From contig BSDZ01000103.1 in the NCBI GenBank assembly GCA_030268105.1, forward strand, positions 1,306,501-1,370,500: 64,000 nucleotides of DNA. The letters run 5' to 3'. Shown here piece after piece: positions 12,692-26,519 of the stretch. Origin of the DNA: Volvox africanus (Eukaryota > Chlorophyta > Chlorophyceae > Chlamydomonadales > Volvocaceae). Within the stretch, counting starts at the first letter, position 1. Every line of letters starts with the position of its first letter. The position numbers were made by a program, and so were the translations under genes. The notes beneath the pieces are model-generated. The model had not been told where the DNA came from. It made no database searches and saw only the letters and a program-made list of their open reading frames with translations.

Positions 12692-13977
12692 AGAAGAAGA
12701 TGATGAAGAAGAAGACAGATTTGAGTAGTTAGGGCGGTTCAAACGGTTTTCGGAGCTGACAACGATTGGCTTCAGGGCATGGGAAGGGAAATGAGGCTTA
12801 TGCAGTAGCGGCCTAAGGTGTAGCATGTGGAAGTGGAAGCACGCAAGATACTGATTATAGAAAACCACCGGACGTGGTCCGCGCAGGTCAATGCCTGCTC
12901 AATGTGCTGGTATTTGTGTGAAGGAGAGGGAGTGGGGTGGGGTGGTACATATCCCACACATATCCCAGGAGCTGATGGGTGGTGTCTGAGATTAAAGGGG
13001 GAGGCACGGAGGGAGAGTCGTAACGCAGGGAGAGTTGCCGATGCCATGGGGGTTGGCAGTCGAAGGAGCGGATAGCAGCAGGATGGAATCGGACGCCGGC
13101 GTGCTTGTCTAAGCAGCGCTGCCATGGATGCGGAGGTGGAGGTGGAGATTAACCTGGTGACAGAAGCTGCATGCGGAGGGAGGAGAGGGAGAAGGAGATC
13201 GACATCACGGCGAAGGACTGTGTCTGAGATCACGATACTTCTCTTGGGTGCGGTGAATGTGTTGATTGCGGAAATGCAGTGTTAGGATCTTTCAGCCAAG
13301 GATGTGGGTTCATGATGAAGTATTGCCTTGTAGGGATAGACACTCAGTTCGTGCGGTTCTATGTGTTATCCTTGGAACGTAGACAGGTAAATAGATAGAC
13401 AGCTAAATAGATAGACAGCTAAATAGACAGATAGGTAGATAGGTAGATAGGTAGGGTGCGTTATGTGCTTTTGTGCACTGCTCGTCGGTGGCTTCACCCG
13501 AGTGTGTCTCGGCATGTCAGCAGCAGGAACAGGCAGCAGGACTCAATATTCAACCTACGCAAGTAGGGTGCGTTAGGAGATATCTGAAAACCAAACAAAG
13601 AACTCACGATGGAAAAACAAACAGCAGGATAAGGCATCCTAACCATTATCATGTATGCTACTATAGTTATAAGACCCGCCAATTTCGGGCACACTGACCT
13701 TGAAGCAAGGGTCTCTCTGTACATGTTCGCCATCTCCGTCTGCTCATCCTGTCTTAGGGTTTGCCGATTCCGTATCTTTGTCCTTGCCCTCCGGAGGAGT
13801 TGTTCCGTGCTGCCTGCTGTTTTGTTCACTCTTGCCATCATAGGTTCATGCAGGCATACAAACATACATGTATGAATTTAATATATGTATATTGTCTCAA
13901 GCCACATATATTTGTTCTACATGTTGTGGGGATGCATATTTTACACATCTGCATATAAAAAAAAATATATATATATG

Positions 13978-14021
<44 letters not shown>

Positions 14022-14236
14022 TATATCCAATCAACACAGCCAGCAGTGAAGACTTGCAATTGTGTAATAATTGCGCGATGAGATAACGCATAGGTTTAAA
14101 ATATTAAGAATCAGATCAACATGATGTATATTTGTTCTATAAAGACATATCTTTATACATGATATCTTTGTGCATGTGTGTAACATATGTTTATGCTGCT
14201 GACCGGGTGAGGGCGGCATGAAGCATGTGTCTTTAT

Positions 14237-14329
14237 CCGATCTTAGCTCAGCTGGAAGAGCGAAGGACTGTAATTGTACGAACAATGCCCGACATCCTTA
14301 GGTCGCCTGTTCGATCCAGGCAGATCGGA
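14237..14329 (+). tRNA. tRNA-Tyr (GUA), 20-nt intron, array copy 8
   Basis: Mature sequence as copy 1; minority 5' flank with the poly-A AT tract, but the 3' part of unit 13837-15818 has returned to the majority form, so the unit is a mosaic. Confidence 0.96.
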
Positions 14330-14641
14330 TCTTCGGAGCATTCTTGGCATCACCTGCCTGACCTGGTGCGCAATTGTTATACTGTATCTGGACACGGCCG
14401 GTAAGGGAAGACACTGTGTTCCTGGAAGCTCCAGGACCCATCATATGACTAAGGGCGGGATAGAAATCTACCCACTGCTTCAGGGTGGATGTGCCCCAGG
14501 TCTTGACAGACGGTGAGGACCCCGGCTATAGTGATTGACCAGGAGTGGACATGAGGCCGCCGTTGATGCGGCAGATTTCACTGGATACTGGCGGTGGGTG
14601 CTGAACCCGGGAGAATCACTGATTTCGGAGAAGTCAGCAAC

Positions 14642-14673
<32 letters not shown>

Positions 14674-15962
14674 AGAAGAAGATGATGAAGAAGAAGACAG
14701 ATTTGAGTAGTTAGGGCGGTTCAAACGGTTTTCGGAGCTGACAACGATTGGCTTCAGGGCATGGGAAGGGAAATGAGGCTTATGCAGTAGCGGCCTAAGG
14801 TGTAGCATGTGGAAGTGGAAGCACGCAAGATACTGATTATAGAAAACCACCGGACGTGGTCCGCGCAGGTCAATGCCTGCTCAATGTGCTGGTATTTGTG
14901 TGAAGGAGAGGGAGTGGGGTGGGGTGGTACATATCCCACACATATCCCAGGAGCTGATGGGTGGTGTCTGAGATTAAAGGGGGAGGCACGGAGGGAGAGT
15001 CGTAACGCAGGGAGAGTTGCCGATGCCATGGGGGTTGGCAGTCGAAGGAGCGGATAGCAGCAGGATGGAATCGGACGCCGGCGTGCTTGTCTAAGCAGCG
15101 CTGCCATGGATGCGGAGGTGGAGGTGGAGATTAACCTGGTGACAGAAGCTGCATGCGGAGGGAGGAGAGGGAGAAGGAGATCGACATCACGGCGAAGGAC
15201 TGTGTCTGAGATCACGATACTTCTCTTGGGTGCGGTGAATGTGTTGATTGCGGAAATGCAGTGTTAGGATCTTTCAGCCAAGGATGTGGGTTCATGATGA
15301 AGTATTGCCTTGTAGGGATAGACACTCAGTTCGTGCGGTTCTATGTGTTATCCTTGGAACGTAGACAGGTAAATAGATAGACAGCTAAATAGATAGACAG
15401 CTAAATAGACAGATAGGTAGATAGGTAGATAGGTAGGGTGCGTTATGTGCTTTTGTGCACTGCTCGTCGGTGGCTTCACCCGAGTGTGTCTCGGCATGTC
15501 AGCAGCAGGAACAGGCAGCAGGACTCAATATTCAACCTACGCAAGTAGGGTGCGTTAGGAGATATCTGAAAACCAAACAAAGAACTCACGATGCAAAAAC
15601 AAACAGCAGGATAAGGCATCCTAACCATTATCATGTATGCTACTATAGTTATAAGACCCGCCAATTTCGGGCACACTGACCTTGAAGCAAGGGTCTCTCT
15701 GTACATGTTCGCCATCTCCGTCTGCTCATCCTGTCTTAGGGTTTGCCATTTCCGTATCTTTGTCCTTGCCCTCCGGAGGAGTTGTTCCGTGCTGCCTGCT
15801 GTTTTGTTCACTCTTGCCATCATAGGTTCATGCAGGCATACAAACATACATGTATGAATTTAATATATGTATATTGTCTCAAGCCACATATATTTGTTCT
15901 ACATGTTGTGGGGATGCATATTTTACACATCTGCATATAAAAATATATATATATATGTATAC

Positions 15963-16000
<38 letters not shown>

Positions 16001-16209
16001 CCAATCAACACAGCCAGCAGTGAAGACTTGCAATTGTGTAATAATTGCGCGATGAGATAACGCATAGGTTTAAAATATTAAGAATCAGATCAACATGATG
16101 TATATTTGTTCTATAAAGACATATCTTTATACATGATATCTTTGTGCATGTGTGTACATATGTTTATGCTGCTGACCGGGTGAGGGCGGCATGAAGCATG
16201 TGACTTTAT

Positions 16210-16302
16210 CCGATCTTAGCTCAGCTGGAAGAGCGAAGGACTGTAATTGTACGAACAATGCCCGACATCCTTAGATCGCCTGTTCGATCCAGGCAGATCG
16301 GA
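16210..16302 (+). tRNA. tRNA-Tyr (GUA) variant, G46 to A, array copy 9
   Basis: The variable loop reads AGATC instead of AGGTC, replacing G46, the usual m7G site that makes a tertiary contact with the D stem. All stems and both promoter boxes are intact. The same change is in copies 22, 23 and 25. Unit 15819-17791. Confidence 0.93.
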
Positions 16303-16614
16303 TCTTCGGAGCATTCTTGGCATCACCTGCCTGACCTGGTGCGCAATTGTTATACTGTATCTGGACACGGCCGGTAAGGGAAGACACTGTGTTCCTGGAA
16401 GCTCCAGGACCCATCATATGACTAAGGGCGGGATAGAAATCTACCCACTGCTTCAGGGTGGATGTGCCCCAGGTCTTGACAGACGGTGAGGACCCCGGCT
16501 ATAGTGATTGACCAGGAGTGGACATGAGGCCGCCGTTGATGCGGCAGATTTCACTGGATACTGGCGGTGGGTGCTGAACCCGGGAGAATCACTGATTTCG
16601 GAGAAGTCAGCAAC

Positions 16615-16646
<32 letters not shown>

Positions 16647-17916
16647 AGAAGAAGATGATGAAGAAGAAGACAGATTTGAGTAGTTAGGGCGGTTCAAACG
16701 GTTTTCGGAGCTGACAACGATTGGCTTCAGGGCATGGGAAGGGAAATGAGGCTTATGCAGTAGCGGCCTAAGGTGTAGCATGTGGAAGTGGAAGCACGCA
16801 AGATACTGATTATAGAAAACCACCGGACGTGGTCCGCGCAGGTCAATGCCTGCTCAATGTGCTGGTATTTGTGTGAAGGAGAGGGAGTGGGGTGGGGTGG
16901 TACATATCCCACACATATCCCAGGAGCTGATGGGTGGTGTCTGAGATTAAAGGGGGAGGCACGGAGGGAGAGTCGTAACGCAGGGAGAGTTGCCGATGCC
17001 ATGGGGGTTGGCAGTCGAAGGAGCGGATAGCAGCAGGATGGAATCGGACGCCGGCGTGCTTGTCTAAGCAGCGCTGCCATGGATGCGGAGGTGGAGGTGG
17101 AGATTAACCTGGTGACAGAAGCTGCATGCGGAGGGAGGAGAGGGAGAAGGAGATCGACATCACGGCGAAGGACTGTGTCTGAGATCACGATACTTCTCTT
17201 GGGTGCGGTGAATGTGTTGATTGCGGAAATGCAGTGTTAGGATCTTTCAGCCAAGGATGTGGGTTCATGATGAAGTATTGCCTTGTAGGGATAGACACTC
17301 AGTTCGTGCGGTTCTATGTGTTATCCTTGGAACGTAGACAGGTAAATAGATAGACAGCTAAATAGATAGACAGCTAAATAGACAGATAGGTAGATAGGTA
17401 GATAGGTAGGGTGCGTTATGTGCTTTTGTGCACTGCTCGTCGGTGGCTTCACCCGAGTGTGTCTCGGCATGTCAGCAGCAGGAACAGGCAGCAGGACTCA
17501 ATATTCAACCTACGCAAGTAGGGTGCGTTAGGAGATATCTGAAAACCAAACAAAGAACTCACGATGCAAAAACAAACAGCAGGATAAGGCATCCTAACCA
17601 TTATCATGTATGCTACTATAGTTATAAGACCCGCCAATTTCGGGCACACTGACCTTGAAGCAAGGGTCTCTCTGTACATGTTCGCCATCTCCGTCTGCTC
17701 ATCCTGTCTTAGGGTTTGCCATTTCCGTATCTTTGTCCTTGCCCTCCGGAGGAGTTGTTCCGTGCTGCCTGCTGTTTTGTTCACTCTTGCCATCATAGGT
17801 TCATGCAGGCATACAAACATACATGTATGAATTTAATATATGTATATTGTCTCAAGCCACATATATTTGTTCTACATGTTGTGGGGATGCATATTTTACA
17901 CATCTGCATATAAATA

Positions 17917-17973
<57 letters not shown>

Positions 17974-18178
17974 TCAACACAGCCAGCAGTGAAGACTTGC
18001 AATTGTGTAATAATTGCGCGATGAGATAACGCATAGGTTTAAAATATTAAGAATCAGATCAACATGATGTATATTTGTTCTATAAAGACATATCTTTATA
18101 CATGATATCTTTGTGCATGTGTGTACATATGTTTATGCTGCTGACCGGGTGAGGGCAGCATGAAGCATGTGACTTTAT

Positions 18179-18271
18179 CCGATCTTAGCTCAGCTGGAAG
18201 AGCGAAGGACTGTAATTGTACGAACAATGCCCGACATCCTTAGGTCGCCTGTTCGATCCAGGCAGATCGGA
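18179..18271 (+). tRNA. tRNA-Tyr (GUA), 20-nt intron, array copy 10
   Basis: Mature sequence as copy 1. Unit 17792-19760 is the first with the linked set GGGCAGCATG upstream and GAAGAAGATGATGATG after the CAG tract; it also has GATGGAAAAA/GCCGATTCC at its 3' end. Confidence 0.96.
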
Positions 18272-18583
18272 TCTTCGGAGCATTCTTGGCATCACCTGCC
18301 TGACCTGGTGCGCAATTGTTATACTGTATCTGGACACGGCCGGTAAGGGAAGACACTGTGTTCCTGGAAGCTCCAGGACCCATCATATGACTAAGGGCGG
18401 GATAGAAATCTACCCACTGCTTCAGGGTGGATGTGCCCCAGGTCTTGACAGACGGTGAGGACCCCGGCTATAGTGATTGACCAGGAGTGGACATGAGGCC
18501 GCCGTTGATGCGGCAGATTTCACTGGATACTGGCGGTGGGTGCTGAACCCGGGAGAATCACTGATTTCGGAGAAGTCAGCAAC

Positions 18584-18615
<32 letters not shown>

Positions 18616-19901
18616 AGAAGATGATGATGAAGAAGAAGACAGATTTGAGTAGTTAGGGCGGTTCAAACGGTTTTCGGAGCTGACAACGATTGGCTTCAGG
18701 GCATGGGAAGGGAAATGAGGCTTATGCAGTAGCGGCCTAAGGTGTAGCATGTGGAAGTGGAAGCACGCAAGATACTGATTATAGAAAACCACCGGACGTG
18801 GTCCGCGCAGGTCAATGCCTGCTCAATGTGCTGGTATTTGTGTGAAGGAGAGGGAGTGGGGTGGGGTGGTACATATCCCACACATATCCCAGGAGCTGAT
18901 GGGTGGTGTCTGAGATTAAAGGGGGAGGCACGGAGGGAGAGTCGTAACGCAGGGAGAGTTGCCGATGCCATGGGGGTTGGCAGTCGAAGGAGCGGATAGC
19001 AGCAGGATGGAATCGGACGCCGGCGTGCTTGTCTAAGCAGCGCTGCCATGGATGCGGAGGTGGAGGTGGAGATTAACCTGGTGACAGAAGCTGCATGCGG
19101 AGGGAGGAGAGGGAGAAGGAGATCGACATCACGGCGAAGGACTGTGTCTGAGATCACGATACTTCTCTTGGGTGCGGTGAATGTGTTGATTGCGGAAATG
19201 CAGTGTTAGGATCTTTCAGCCAAGGATGTGGGTTCATGATGAAGTATTGCCTTGTAGGGATAGACACTCAGTTCGTGCGGTTCTATGTGTTATCCTTGGA
19301 ACGTAGACAGGTAAATAGATAGACAGCTAAATAGATAGACAGCTAAATAGACAGATAGGTAGATAGGTAGATAGGTAGGGTGCGTTATGTGCTTTTGTGC
19401 ACTGCTCGTCGGTGGCTTCACCCGAGTGTGTCTCGGCATGTCAGCAGCAGGAACAGGCAGCAGGACTCAATATTCAACCTACGCAAGTAGGGTGCGTTAG
19501 GAGATATCTGAAAACCAAACAAAGAACTCACGATGGAAAAACAAACAGCAGGATAAGGCATCCTAACCATTATCATGTATGCTACTATAGTTATAAGACC
19601 CGCCAATTTCGGGCACACTGACCTTGAAGCAAGGGTCTCTCTGTACATGTTCGCCATCTCCGTCTGCTCATCCTGTCTTAGGGTTTGCCGATTCCGTATC
19701 TTTGTCCTTGCCCTCCGGAGGAGTTGTTCCGTGCTGCCTGCTGTTTTGTTCACTCTTGCCATCATAGGTTCATGCAGGCATACAAACATACATGTATGAA
19801 TTTAATATATGTATATTGTCTCAAGCCACATATATTTGTTCTACATGTTGTGGGGATGCATATTTTACACATCTGCATATAAAAAAAAATATATATATAT
19901 G

Positions 19902-19945
<44 letters not shown>

Positions 19946-20160
19946 TATATCCAATCAACACAGCCAGCAGTGAAGACTTGCAATTGTGTAATAATTGCGC
20001 GATGAGATAACGCATAGGTTTAAAATATTAAGAATCAGATCAACATGATGTATATTTGTTCTATAAAGACATATCTTTATACATGATATCTTTGTGCATG
20101 TGTGTAACATATGTTTATGCTGCTGACCGGGTGAGGGCGGCATGAAGCATGTGTCTTTAT

Positions 20161-20253
20161 CCGATCTTAGCTCAGCTGGAAGAGCGAAGGACTGTAATTG
20201 TACGAACAATGCCCGACATCCTTAGGTCGCCTGTTCGATCCAGGCAGATCGGA
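20161..20253 (+). tRNA. tRNA-Tyr (GUA), 20-nt intron, array copy 11
   Basis: Mature sequence as copy 1; minority 5' flank with poly-A AT tract. Unit 19761-21742. Forms a two-unit block with copy 10 that is repeated by copies 12-13. Confidence 0.96.
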
Positions 20254-20565
20254 TCTTCGGAGCATTCTTGGCATCACCTGCCTGACCTGGTGCGCAATTG
20301 TTATACTGTATCTGGACACGGCCGGTAAGGGAAGACACTGTGTTCCTGGAAGCTCCAGGACCCATCATATGACTAAGGGCGGGATAGAAATCTACCCACT
20401 GCTTCAGGGTGGATGTGCCCCAGGTCTTGACAGACGGTGAGGACCCCGGCTATAGTGATTGACCAGGAGTGGACATGAGGCCGCCGTTGATGCGGCAGAT
20501 TTCACTGGATACTGGCGGTGGGTGCTGAACCCGGGAGAATCACTGATTTCGGAGAAGTCAGCAAC

Positions 20566-20597
<32 letters not shown>

Positions 20598-21869
20598 AGA
20601 AGAAGATGATGAAGAAGAAGACAGATTTGAGTAGTTAGGGCGGTTCAAACGGTTTTCGGAGCTGACAACGATTGGCTTCAGGGCATGGGAAGGGAAATGA
20701 GGCTTATGCAGTAGCGGCCTAAGGTGTAGCATGTGGAAGTGGAAGCACGCAAGATACTGATTATAGAAAACCACCGGACGTGGTCCGCGCAGGTCAATGC
20801 CTGCTCAATGTGCTGGTATTTGTGTGAAGGAGAGGGAGTGGGGTGGGGTGGTACATATCCCACACATATCCCAGGAGCTGATGGGTGGTGTCTGAGATTA
20901 AAGGGGGAGGCACGGAGGGAGAGTCGTAACGCAGGGAGAGTTGCCGATGCCATGGGGGTTGGCAGTCGAAGGAGCGGATAGCAGCAGGATGGAATCGGAC
21001 GCCGGCGTGCTTGTCTAAGCAGCGCTGCCATGGATGCGGAGGTGGAGGTGGAGATTAACCTGGTGACAGAAGCTGCATGCGGAGGGAGGAGAGGGAGAAG
21101 GAGATCGACATCACGGCGAAGGACTGTGTCTGAGATCACGATACTTCTCTTGGGTGCGGTGAATGTGTTGATTGCGGAAATGCAGTGTTAGGATCTTTCA
21201 GCCAAGGATGTGGGTTCATGATGAAGTATTGCCTTGTAGGGATAGACACTCAGTTCGTGCGGTTCTATGTGTTATCCTTGGAACGTAGACAGGTAAATAG
21301 ATAGACAGCTAAATAGATAGACAGCTAAATAGACAGATAGGTAGATAGGTAGATAGGTAGGGTGCGTTATGTGCTTTTGTGCACTGCTCGTCGGTGGCTT
21401 CACCCGAGTGTGTCTCGGCATGTCAGCAGCAGGAACAGGCAGCAGGACTCAATATTCAACCTACGCAAGTAGGGTGCGTTAGGAGATATCTGAAAACCAA
21501 ACAAAGAACTCACGATGCAAAAACAAACAGCAGGATAAGGCATCCTAACCATTATCATGTATGCTACTATAGTTATAAGACCCGCCAATTTCGGGCACAC
21601 TGACCTTGAAGCAAGGGTCTCTCTGTACATGTTCGCCATCTCCGTCTGCTCATCCTGTCTTAGGGTTTGCCATTTCCGTATCTTTGTCCTTGCCCTCCGG
21701 AGGAGTTGTTCCGTGCTGCCTGCTGTTTTGTTCACTCTTGCCATCATAGGTTCATGCAGGCATACAAACATACATGTATGAATTTAATATATGTATATTG
21801 TCTCAAGCCACATATATTTGTTCTACATGTTGTGGGGATGCATATTTTACACATCTGCATATAAATATA

Positions 21870-21926
<57 letters not shown>

Positions 21927-22131
21927 TCAACACAGCCAGCAGTGAAGACTTGCAATTGTGTAATAATTGCGCGATGAGATAACGCATAGGTTTAAAATAT
22001 TAAGAATCAGATCAACATGATGTATATTTGTTCTATAAAGACATATCTTTATACATGATATCTTTGTGCATGTGTGTACATATGTTTATGCTGCTGACCG
22101 GGTGAGGGCAGCATGAAGCATGTGACTTTAT

Positions 22132-22224
22132 CCGATCTTAGCTCAGCTGGAAGAGCGAAGGACTGTAATTGTACGAACAATGCCCGACATCCTTAGGTCG
22201 CCTGTTCGATCCAGGCAGATCGGA
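22132..22224 (+). tRNA. tRNA-Tyr (GUA), 20-nt intron, array copy 12
   Basis: Mature sequence as copy 1; unit 21743-23713 carries the same linked set as unit 10. Confidence 0.96.
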
Positions 22225-22536
22225 TCTTCGGAGCATTCTTGGCATCACCTGCCTGACCTGGTGCGCAATTGTTATACTGTATCTGGACACGGCCGGTAAG
22301 GGAAGACACTGTGTTCCTGGAAGCTCCAGGACCCATCATATGACTAAGGGCGGGATAGAAATCTACCCACTGCTTCAGGGTGGATGTGCCCCAGGTCTTG
22401 ACAGACGGTGAGGACCCCGGCTATAGTGATTGACCAGGAGTGGACATGAGGCCGCCGTTGATGCGGCAGATTTCACTGGATACTGGCGGTGGGTGCTGAA
22501 CCCGGGAGAATCACTGATTTCGGAGAAGTCAGCAAC

Positions 22537-22568
<32 letters not shown>

Positions 22569-23854
22569 AGAAGATGATGATGAAGAAGAAGACAGATTTG
22601 AGTAGTTAGGGCGGTTCAAACGGTTTTCGGAGCTGACAACGATTGGCTTCAGGGCATGGGAAGGGAAATGAGGCTTATGCAGTAGCGGCCTAAGGTGTAG
22701 CATGTGGAAGTGGAAGCACGCAAGATACTGATTATAGAAAACCACCGGACGTGGTCCGCGCAGGTCAATGCCTGCTCAATGTGCTGGTATTTGTGTGAAG
22801 GAGAGGGAGTGGGGTGGGGTGGTACATATCCCACACATATCCCAGGAGCTGATGGGTGGTGTCTGAGATTAAAGGGGGAGGCACGGAGGGAGAGTCGTAA
22901 CGCAGGGAGAGTTGCCGATGCCATGGGGGTTGGCAGTCGAAGGAGCGGATAGCAGCAGGATGGAATCGGACGCCGGCGTGCTTGTCTAAGCAGCGCTGCC
23001 ATGGATGCGGAGGTGGAGGTGGAGATTAACCTGGTGACAGAAGCTGCATGCGGAGGGAGGAGAGGGAGAAGGAGATCGACATCACGGCGAAGGACTGTGT
23101 CTGAGATCACGATACTTCTCTTGGGTGCGGTGAATGTGTTGATTGCGGAAATGCAGTGTTAGGATCTTTCAGCCAAGGATGTGGGTTCATGATGAAGTAT
23201 TGCCTTGTAGGGATAGACACTCAGTTCGTGCGGTTCTATGTGTTATCCTTGGAACGTAGACAGGTAAATAGATAGACAGCTAAATAGATAGACAGCTAAA
23301 TAGACAGATAGGTAGATAGGTAGATAGGTAGGGTGCGTTATGTGCTTTTGTGCACTGCTCGTCGGTGGCTTCACCCGAGTGTGTCTCGGCATGTCAGCAG
23401 CAGGAACAGGCAGCAGGACTCAATATTCAACCTACGCAAGTAGGGTGCGTTAGGAGATATCTGAAAACCAAACAAAGAACTCACGATGGAAAAACAAACA
23501 GCAGGATAAGGCATCCTAACCATTATCATGTATGCTACTATAGTTATAAGACCCGCCAATTTCGGGCACACTGACCTTGAAGCAAGGGTCTCTCTGTACA
23601 TGTTCGCCATCTCCGTCTGCTCATCCTGTCTTAGGGTTTGCCGATTCCGTATCTTTGTCCTTGCCCTCCGGAGGAGTTGTTCCGTGCTGCCTGCTGTTTT
23701 GTTCACTCTTGCCATCATAGGTTCATGCAGGCATACAAACATACATGTATGAATTTAATATATGTATATTGTCTCAAGCCACATATATTTGTTCTACATG
23801 TTGTGGGGATGCATATTTTACACATCTGCATATAAAAAAAAATATATATATATG

Positions 23855-23898
<44 letters not shown>

Positions 23899-24113
23899 TA
23901 TATCCAATCAACACAGCCAGCAGTGAAGACTTGCAATTGTGTAATAATTGCGCGATGAGATAACGCATAGGTTTAAAATATTAAGAATCAGATCAACATG
24001 ATGTATATTTGTTCTATAAAGACATATCTTTATACATGATATCTTTGTGCATGTGTGTAACATATGTTTATGCTGCTGACCGGGTGAGGGCGGCATGAAG
24101 CATGTGTCTTTAT

Positions 24114-24206
24114 CCGATCTTAGCTCAGCTGGAAGAGCGAAGGACTGTAATTGTACGAACAATGCCCGACATCCTTAGGTCGCCTGTTCGATCCAGGCAG
24201 ATCGGA
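24114..24206 (+). tRNA. tRNA-Tyr (GUA), 20-nt intron, array copy 13
   Basis: Mature sequence as copy 1; unit 23714-25695 matches unit 11 (extra A, GTGTCTTTAT, poly-A AT tract). Confidence 0.96.
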
Positions 24207-24518
24207 TCTTCGGAGCATTCTTGGCATCACCTGCCTGACCTGGTGCGCAATTGTTATACTGTATCTGGACACGGCCGGTAAGGGAAGACACTGTGTTCCT
24301 GGAAGCTCCAGGACCCATCATATGACTAAGGGCGGGATAGAAATCTACCCACTGCTTCAGGGTGGATGTGCCCCAGGTCTTGACAGACGGTGAGGACCCC
24401 GGCTATAGTGATTGACCAGGAGTGGACATGAGGCCGCCGTTGATGCGGCAGATTTCACTGGATACTGGCGGTGGGTGCTGAACCCGGGAGAATCACTGAT
24501 TTCGGAGAAGTCAGCAAC

Positions 24519-24550
<32 letters not shown>

Positions 24551-25820
24551 AGAAGAAGATGATGAAGAAGAAGACAGATTTGAGTAGTTAGGGCGGTTCA
24601 AACGGTTTTCGGAGCTGACAACGATTGGCTTCAGGGCATGGGAAGGGAAATGAGGCTTATGCAGTAGCGGCCTAAGGTGTAGCATGTGGAAGTGGAAGCA
24701 CGCAAGATACTGATTATAGAAAACCACCGGACGTGGTCCGCGCAGGTCAATGCCTGCTCAATGTGCTGGTATTTGTGTGAAGGAGAGGGAGTGGGGTGGG
24801 GTGGTACATATCCCACACATATCCCAGGAGCTGATGGGTGGTGTCTGAGATTAAAGGGGGAGGCACGGAGGGAGAGTCGTAACGCAGGGAGAGTTGCCGA
24901 TGCCATGGGGGTTGGCAGTCGAAGGAGCGGATAGCAGCAGGATGGAATCGGACGCCGGCGTGCTTGTCTAAGCAGCGCTGCCATGGATGCGGAGGTGGAG
25001 GTGGAGATTAACCTGGTGACAGAAGCTGCATGCGGAGGGAGGAGAGGGAGAAGGAGATCGACATCACGGCGAAGGACTGTGTCTGAGATCACGATACTTC
25101 TCTTGGGTGCGGTGAATGTGTTGATTGCGGAAATGCAGTGTTAGGATCTTTCAGCCAAGGATGTGGGTTCATGATGAAGTATTGCCTTGTAGGGATAGAC
25201 ACTCAGTTCGTGCGGTTCTATGTGTTATCCTTGGAACGTAGACAGGTAAATAGATAGACAGCTAAATAGATAGACAGCTAAATAGACAGATAGGTAGATA
25301 GGTAGATAGGTAGGGTGCGTTATGTGCTTTTGTGCACTGCTCGTCGGTGGCTTCACCCGAGTGTGTCTCGGCATGTCAGCAGCAGGAACAGGCAGCAGGA
25401 CTCAATATTCAACCTACGCAAGTAGGGTGCGTTAGGAGATATCTGAAAACCAAACAAAGAACTCACGATGCAAAAACAAACAGCAGGATAAGGCATCCTA
25501 ACCATTATCATGTATGCTACTATAGTTATAAGACCCGCCAATTTCGGGCACACTGACCTTGAAGCAAGGGTCTCTCTGTACATGTTCGCCATCTCCGTCT
25601 GCTCATCCTGTCTTAGGGTTTGCCATTTCCGTATCTTTGTCCTTGCCCTCCGGAGGAGTTGTTCCGTGCTGCCTGCTGTTTTGTTCACTCTTGCCATCAT
25701 AGGTTCATGCAGGCATACAAACATACATGTATGAATTTAATATATGTATATTGTCTCAAGCCACATATATTTGTTCTACATGTTGTGGGGATGCATATTT
25801 TACACATCTGCATATAAATA

Positions 25821-25877
<57 letters not shown>

Positions 25878-26082
25878 TCAACACAGCCAGCAGTGAAGAC
25901 TTGCAATTGTGTAATAATTGCGCGATGAGATAACGCATAGGTTTAAAATATTAAGAATCAGATCAACATGATGTATATTTGTTCTATAAAGACATATCTT
26001 TATACATGATATCTTTGTGCATGTGTGTACATATGTTTATGCTGCTGACCGGGTGAGGGCAGCATGAAGCATGTGACTTTAT

Positions 26083-26175
26083 CCGATCTTAGCTCAGCTG
26101 GAAGAGCGAAGGACTGTAATTGTACGAACAATGCCCGACATCCTTAGGTCGCCTGTTCGATCCAGGCAGATCGGA
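26083..26175 (+). tRNA. tRNA-Tyr (GUA), 20-nt intron, array copy 14
   Basis: Mature sequence as copy 1. Unit 25696-27664 has GGGCAGCATG and the GATGATGATG form, like units 10 and 12, but the majority 3' end. Confidence 0.96.
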
Positions 26176-26487
26176 TCTTCGGAGCATTCTTGGCATCACC
26201 TGCCTGACCTGGTGCGCAATTGTTATACTGTATCTGGACACGGCCGGTAAGGGAAGACACTGTGTTCCTGGAAGCTCCAGGACCCATCATATGACTAAGG
26301 GCGGGATAGAAATCTACCCACTGCTTCAGGGTGGATGTGCCCCAGGTCTTGACAGACGGTGAGGACCCCGGCTATAGTGATTGACCAGGAGTGGACATGA
26401 GGCCGCCGTTGATGCGGCAGATTTCACTGGATACTGGCGGTGGGTGCTGAACCCGGGAGAATCACTGATTTCGGAGAAGTCAGCAAC

Positions 26488-26519
<32 letters not shown>
